Below the pieces are notes generated by a model. It was not told the DNA's origin, ran no database searches, and saw nothing but the letters and a program-made list of their open reading frames with translations. Shown piece after piece: positions 59,576 to 64,000 of a stretch of 64,000 nucleotides of DNA. The translations under genes and the position numbers were made by a program. Every line of letters begins with the position of its first letter. The first letter of the stretch is position 1. Source of the stretch: Salimicrobium album (lineage in GTDB: Bacteria; Bacillota; Bacilli; Bacillales; Halobacillaceae); NCBI RefSeq assembly GCF_900107115.1, contig NZ_FNOS01000002.1:124001-188000 (forward strand). Reading direction: 5' to 3'.

Positions 59576-60949
59576 ATGCATATTTTAGCTGTAAGTATTA
59601 ATTACCGAACCGCCCCTCTTGCTATCAGGGAGAAGCTCGCGTTTTCCGAAGCTGATCATGCAGAAGCGATGAAAACTTTAAATGCTCAGAAAAGCATTAT
59701 GGAAAACGTGATATTGTCCACGTGCAACCGCACAGAACTGTACGTAGTGGCGGATCAGATACATACTGGCCGTTACTACATTAAAGATTTTCTGGAAAAG
59801 TGGTTCAATATTGAAAAGCAGGAGTTTTCGCCTCACTTGATTGTATATGAAGCGGACGGGGCAATCGAACATCTGATGAGAGTCTCGGCAGGACTCGATT
59901 CTATGGTTCTGGGAGAAACGCAGATTCTCGGCCAGGTGAAACAGGCGTTTCAACTTTCTCAAGGCTCAGGCACGACCGGTACAGTTTTCAATCAGCTGTT
60001 CAAGCAGGCAGTCACTGTAGCGAAGAAAGGCCATAAGGAAACAGCGATCGGAGAGAACGCCGCATCTGTAAGTTACGCTGCGGTGGAGCTTTCCAAAAAA
60101 GTGTTCGGAGAGTTGAAAGATAAACACATCGCTATCATCGGTGCCGGTAAAATGGGAGAACTGGCAGCCAAGAACCTTTTTGGTTTTGGCGTCGGTAAGG
60201 TGACAGTACTTAACCGGACATTGCAAAAAGCCGAAGCAGTAGCTTCTCAGTTCTCCGGAGAGGCTACTACTCTGGAGGACCGTGAGCGAATTCTTGAAGA
60301 GGCGGATATCGTCATCAGCTCTACGGGGTCTGATGAATACGTCATTACGAAAGATATGGTTGCACGGGCTCACAGAAAGAGAAAAGGGAATCCTTTGTTC
60401 TTCGTCGATATCGCTGTACCGAGAGATCTTGATCCAGGTATCGCCGATCTTGAAGGCATGTTTCTTTATGACATTGACGACTTGCAGGGAATCGTGGACG
60501 AAAACCTTTCGGAACGGAAGAAAGCGGCAGAAGAGATCGAGCTTATGATTGAAGCCGAAATCGTTGAATTCAATGAATGGCTGCGGACGCTTGGAGTGGT
60601 TCCGGTCATTTCTGCTCTGCGTCAGAAAGCTCTCGGCATTCAGGCGGAAACGATGGAGAGTATCGAGAGGAAGCTGCCTGAACTGAGCGCCCGCGAAAGG
60701 AAAGTACTGAACAAACACACGAAAAGCATTGTGAACCAGATTCTGAAAGAACCGATTACCCAGGCAAAAGAACTCGCCAATGAACCTGGTGCAGAAGAAT
60801 CGCTGCAGCTGCTCACTCAAATCTTCGGCATTGAAGAAGAAGTGCAGGAACAGGTGAAAATTCAGGAACAAAAAAATAACCACGCTGTTAAGGTCGATGA
60901 TAAAGGGATATTGACGTTCCCTGCGTTACAGAACATGACTCAGGCTTAA
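59576..60949 (+). CDS. hemA: Glutamyl-tRNA reductase
   Basis: First committed step of tetrapyrrole synthesis: reduces glutamyl-tRNA to glutamate-1-semialdehyde with NADPH. The 457-residue protein has the nucleophilic Cys in [10 protein letters not shown], the signature [20 protein letters not shown], the NADPH-binding [15 protein letters not shown], and a helical dimerisation domain. ATG 59576 is 8 nt after GGGGG; the longer frame is not used. Five hem genes follow in the same direction. Confidence 0.97.
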   Translation: MHILAVSINYRTAPLAIREKLAFSEADHAEAMKTLNAQKSIMENVILSTCNRTELYVVADQIHTGRYYIKDFLEKWFNIEKQEFSPHLIVYEADGAIEHLMRVSAGLDSMVLGETQILGQVKQAFQLSQGSGTTGTVFNQLFKQAVTVAKKGHKETAIGENAASVSYAAVELSKKVFGELKDKHIAIIGAGKMGELAAKNLFGFGVGKVTVLNRTLQKAEAVASQFSGEATTLEDRERILEEADIVISSTGSDEYVITKDMVARAHRKRKGNPLFFVDIAVPRDLDPGIADLEGMFLYDIDDLQGIVDENLSERKKAAEEIELMIEAEIVEFNEWLRTLGVVPVISALRQKALGIQAETMESIERKLPELSARERKVLNKHTKSIVNQILKEPITQAKELANEPGAEESLQLLTQIFGIEEEVQEQVKIQEQKNNHAVKVDDKGILTFPALQNMTQA

Positions 60950-60963
60950 AAGGTGGACAACCT

Positions 60964-61785
60964 ATGGTACTTGACCTTAAGTGGATTTACGAAATCATCA
61001 TTTTATTTTATGGTCTCAGCCTTACCGGCTATTTTATAGATTTCATCCAGGGGGACCGGAGAGCGAACAAGATCGCTTTCTGGTTACTCGGGGTAGTCTG
61101 GACGCTGCAAACGGTTTTTCTTTTATCGCAAATCTTCATAAAAGACGATTTTCCCGTCACGACCGTTTATGACGGTCTTTATTTTTATGCCTGGATCCTT
61201 GTAACTTTCTCTCTGGTTCTGAACCGGCTGTTTCGGGTGGATTTCATTATTTTCTTCACGAACGTCATCGGTTTTTCGGTGATGATCATTCATCTGATGA
61301 CCCGGGCCCAGAGAGATATGGGGGAAGGCGGGGTGGAACTTGTAAACGAAATGCTGGTAGTACATGTGACGCTGGCGATTATCTCTTACGGGTTTTTCAC
61401 ACTCTCTTTCATATTTTCAGTGCTTTACCTGTTACAATATCGCTGGCTGAAAAGTAAAAAGTGGCGGAACCGTCTCGCAAGGCTCGGGGATTTGGCTAAA
61501 CTGGAACGATTATCTTACTTGTTCATCGTTCTTGCGGTACCCGTCCTGCTGATAGCGATTGTGCTCGGGGTCGTCTGGGGTTACATTTCCGAGGACGTAT
61601 TCTACTGGATGGACTTTAAAACGGTAGGTTCGATCATAGTTGTATTCGTCTATATGATCTGGCTGTTTCTGAAGGTTGTGCGGGGATTTCAGGGAAGGCT
61701 CATTTCAACCTATAATATAGGTGCCTTTCTTCTCCTGCTCATCAACTTCTTTCTGTTCAGTTCATTATCAAACTTTCATTTTTAA
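60964..61785 (+). CDS. hemX: HemX, integral membrane regulator of HemA level
   Basis: A 273-residue CcsA/ResC-like membrane protein with about eight helices (LYFYAWILVTFSLVLNRLF, VIGFSVMIIHLMT, VHVTLAIISYGFFTLSFIFS). In B. subtilis HemX lowers the cellular amount of HemA. It lies 14 nt after hemA behind AAAGGTGGAC. Confidence 0.92.
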   Translation: MVLDLKWIYEIIILFYGLSLTGYFIDFIQGDRRANKIAFWLLGVVWTLQTVFLLSQIFIKDDFPVTTVYDGLYFYAWILVTFSLVLNRLFRVDFIIFFTNVIGFSVMIIHLMTRAQRDMGEGGVELVNEMLVVHVTLAIISYGFFTLSFIFSVLYLLQYRWLKSKKWRNRLARLGDLAKLERLSYLFIVLAVPVLLIAIVLGVVWGYISEDVFYWMDFKTVGSIIVVFVYMIWLFLKVVRGFQGRLISTYNIGAFLLLLINFFLFSSLSNFHF

Positions 61786-61803
61786 TTACTAGGAGGAACT
61801 ATT

Positions 61804-62733
61804 GTGCGTAAAATTGTTATCGGGTCAAGAAAAAGTGACCTGGCTATAAGCCAGACAGAGTGGGTAATAGACCAGTTGAAACAGATCGATCCTTCCTATG
61901 AATTCGAAATCAAAAGAATCTCCACCCGTGGGGATGAAATATTGAACGTCACCCTTTCGAAAGTCGGCGGGAAGGGGTTATTCATTAAAGAAATCGAGGA
62001 TTCCATGTACAGCAAAGAAATCGACATGGCCGTACACAGTATGAAAGATATGCCTTCGGTAGTGACAGAAGGTCTTTCTCTCTCCTCGGTTCCAATACGT
62101 GAAGATCACAGGGACGCTTTCGTGTCGAAGGACAATACGACTCTGAAAGATCTTCCGGAAGGAGCGATAGTTGGTACGAGCAGTCTTCGTCGATCTGCTC
62201 AGATAAAGGCGGTGAGACCGGATGTGGAAGTGAAGTGGATCCGTGGTAACATCGGCACCCGTCTCAGAAAGTTGAGAGAAGAAGAATTTGACGCAATTGT
62301 TCTTGCTGCTGCCGGTCTTAAACGGATGGGCTGGACAGAAGAAGTCGTCACTGAATTCCTTGACCCGGAAGTTTGTGTACCTGCAATCGGACAGGGGGCG
62401 CTTGCGATCCAGTGTCGTGATGATGACGATGAATTGAGAGAACTTCTGGCCAAATTAAATCACGAATACACGGCAGCGACCGTCAGTGCCGAACGTAAAT
62501 TCCTTCATGATCTGGACGGCGGCTGTCAGGTACCGATCGGAGGGTATGCATATCGCGAAGGGGATAAGTATACACTCTCTGCGCTGGTGGGGACACCTGA
62601 TGGAGAGACGATCCTTCACGAAATCGTAACCGGTACCGATCCTGTAGCTGTAGGTAAAGAGGCTGCAGATCTTCTGAGAGACCGCGGTGCTGCAAAAATT
62701 ATCGAAGACGCGAAAGAGGAGTTTGAGCAGTAA
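61804..62733 (+). CDS. hemC: Porphobilinogen deaminase (hydroxymethylbilane synthase)
   Basis: Joins four porphobilinogens into hydroxymethylbilane. The 309-residue protein starts with GTG at 61804 behind AGGAGG and has [34 protein letters not shown] and the cofactor-binding Cys in [12 protein letters not shown]. It overlaps hemD by one base. Confidence 0.97.
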   Translation: MRKIVIGSRKSDLAISQTEWVIDQLKQIDPSYEFEIKRISTRGDEILNVTLSKVGGKGLFIKEIEDSMYSKEIDMAVHSMKDMPSVVTEGLSLSSVPIREDHRDAFVSKDNTTLKDLPEGAIVGTSSLRRSAQIKAVRPDVEVKWIRGNIGTRLRKLREEEFDAIVLAAAGLKRMGWTEEVVTEFLDPEVCVPAIGQGALAIQCRDDDDELRELLAKLNHEYTAATVSAERKFLHDLDGGCQVPIGGYAYREGDKYTLSALVGTPDGETILHEIVTGTDPVAVGKEAADLLRDRGAAKIIEDAKEEFEQ

Positions 62734-63500
62734 TGTCTTCTCTTTCGGGAAAAGAAGTCCTGATTACAAGGGCCAGGCATCAGGCCGATACGTTAAAGGA
62801 ACGTCTTGAAAGCAGAGGGGCCGGTGTGACTGCTGTCCCTCTGCTTTCTTTTGCTAAAAGGGATAGTGAAGAAAATGTTCGCCTTCTCGAGAATCTGGAT
62901 GCCTACGACTGGGTTCTTATCACGAGTACAAACGGTGTATGGTTTTTTAACGAGTTGATCAGGAAATATCTGGAATCAACCCCGGAAGGACTCAAATACG
63001 CGGCGGTGGGCCCAAAGACGAAATTGGCGCTCGAAGAGGAAGGAAGAACCGTTTCCTTTCTTCCTTCCTCTTATTCTGCGGAGTTTTTAGTGAAAGAATG
63101 GGTGCCGATGCTCGAAAGTGATGAGCGGGTGCTATATGTACGGGGCAACCTTTCGAGGGAAACGGTACGGGAAGGGCTCAAGGAGCATCACATTTCTTTT
63201 GATTCGATGACTGCGTATGATACGTTAATATTAGAAGAGAAAGCAGCAGAGTTACAGGACAGGCTGAGAAACGAAAGCTGGGATGCTCTTACTTTTTTCA
63301 GTCCTTCCGCTGTAGATGCATTTTGTGAGCTTTCGGGAACGCTTTGCAACAGGGCACTTGATCTTCCTTGTTTCTGCATCGGTCCTACTACAGAAAGACA
63401 GGCCGCGGACGCCGGATTTACAAATATACAAAGCCCTGCGACTTTCACAGCGGAAGCGCTTATTGAAAAGATGGAGAAATATTTTAACGAGAAAGGATGA
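62733..63500 (+). CDS. hemD: Uroporphyrinogen-III synthase
   Basis: Cyclises hydroxymethylbilane with inversion of ring D. The 255-residue protein shows the divergent HemD pattern: VLITRARHQADTLKERLESR, DWVLITSTNGVWFF, AAVGPKTKLALEEEG and DALTFFSPSAVDAF, CFCIGPTTERQA. The order hemC-hemD-hemB makes the call safe in spite of low family conservation. Confidence 0.95.
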   Translation: MSSLSGKEVLITRARHQADTLKERLESRGAGVTAVPLLSFAKRDSEENVRLLENLDAYDWVLITSTNGVWFFNELIRKYLESTPEGLKYAAVGPKTKLALEEEGRTVSFLPSSYSAEFLVKEWVPMLESDERVLYVRGNLSRETVREGLKEHHISFDSMTAYDTLILEEKAAELQDRLRNESWDALTFFSPSAVDAFCELSGTLCNRALDLPCFCIGPTTERQAADAGFTNIQSPATFTAEALIEKMEKYFNEKG

Positions 63501-63505
63501 AACGG

Positions 63506-64000
63506 ATGGCTAATGAATTTAAAAGACATAGAAGATTGAGACAGTCGGCTTCTCTTCGGTCGATGGTGCGGGAGACCCACCTGCATCCTGAAGATTTTAT
63601 ATTTCCCTTATTTGTTGTTGAAGGGGCGACGGAAAATAACGATGTAGGGTCCATGCCCGGGGTTTATCAGGTCGCCTATAACAACCTGAAGAAAGAGCTC
63701 GACGAAATTATAGAGCTTGGACTTACTTCCGTCATCATTTTCGGAGTCCCGGAGGTGAAGGATCCTTACGGGAAAGAAGCCTATAACGATGATGGCATCG
63801 TCCAGAAATCGATACGCTTCATTAAAGACTATGCTCCACAGCTGACAGTAGTCGCAGACACCTGTCTTTGTCAGTATACCGATCACGGACACTGTGGAGT
63901 CGTGAACGGCGGAGTGATCGAGAATGATACCTCTCTTGAACTTCTTGCTAAAACGGCGGTGACTCAGGCTGAAGCGGGAGCAGACATTATCGCGCCTTCT
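63506..64000 (+). CDS. hemB: Delta-aminolevulinic acid dehydratase, 3' end beyond window
   Basis: Condenses two 5-aminolevulinates to porphobilinogen. The visible 165 residues include KRHRRLRQSASLRSMVRETH, IFPLFVVEGA, SVIIFGVPEVKD and the zinc cysteines in ADTCLCQYTDHGHCG; the Schiff-base lysines lie past the edge. ATG 63506 is chosen, although ATG 63497, overlapping the hemD stop, is also possible. Confidence 0.95.
   Translation, partial: MANEFKRHRRLRQSASLRSMVRETHLHPEDFIFPLFVVEGATENNDVGSMPGVYQVAYNNLKKELDEIIELGLTSVIIFGVPEVKDPYGKEAYNDDGIVQKSIRFIKDYAPQLTVVADTCLCQYTDHGHCGVVNGGVIENDTSLELLAKTAVTQAEAGADIIAPS

Noticed and set aside
59966-60883. A 305-codon reverse frame across hemA
   Set aside because: Antisense shadow of hemA, rich in Phe, Arg and His as expected from a reversed coding strand.
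1-64000. CRISPR arrays, transposases and rRNA genes
   Set aside because: None seen: no regularly spaced repeat array, no IS-type inverted repeats with a transposase frame, and no rRNA sequence.

Overview
The window comes from a low-to-moderate GC Gram-positive bacterium of the Bacillaceae type. The chromosomal gene order on both sides resembles the Bacillus subtilis blocks ysmB-racE-rph-ysnA-ysnB and ysoA-tig-clpX-lonA-ysxC-hemAXCDB. Ribosome binding sites are strong (GGAGG) and many house-keeping proteins are rich in Glu/Asp, which would fit a halotolerant member, but species is not determined here.

Left chromosomal flank (1-4293): the end of a ComA-like response regulator, a MarR regulator, glutamate racemase, RNase PH, a RdgB/HAM1 nucleotide pyrophosphatase, a YsnB-type phosphoesterase, then tRNA-Gly(TCC) and tRNA-Arg(TCT) behind a strong promoter.

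Prophage (4245-48878, about 44.6 kb): a complete-looking temperate siphovirus is integrated in the 3' half of tRNA-Arg. A 49-bp exact duplication of the tRNA 3' end marks attL and attR, and paired arm-type repeats lie just inside both ends. Reading left to right: a leftward lysogeny block (integrase, ImmA-like protease under a LexA box, membrane-anchored thermonuclease with an Excalibur domain, PH/SHOCT protein, XRE repressor); a repressor/cro switch with four phased copies of a 13-bp operator and a fifth downstream; a rightward early operon (YqaJ/RecT recombination, an O-like initiator with an iteron origin inside its gene, a DnaC-like loader, dUTPase, DUF1064 nuclease, many small proteins); an AT-rich accessory insert of two membrane proteins; an ArpU/RinA-type late regulator; an opposing AT-rich gene of unknown function; the packaging, head, tail and lysis genes (TerS, TerL, portal, capsid E-family, tail tube, frameshifted chaperone, tape measure, Dit, a large tail spike, XkdX, XhlA, holin, amidase).

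Right end accessory region of the prophage (44.6-48.4 kb): a MerR-HD-GYP regulator divergent from a small unknown gene across a palindrome, a LexA-boxed WYL-like small gene, and an AT-rich three-gene operon with its own promoter and terminator whose products I do not recognise. This operon and the reversed gene at 21.0-22.3 kb are the best candidates for an undescribed system. They sit where prophages carry host-benefit or anti-phage genes, but function is not shown by the sequence.

Right chromosomal flank (48879-64000): a YerD-like glutamate synthase-domain protein, the YsoA TPR protein, trigger factor, ClpX, LonA, YsxC, a lone amino-acid ABC transporter ATPase, a small membrane protein, and the heme operon hemA-hemX-hemC-hemD-hemB, which runs off the window edge.
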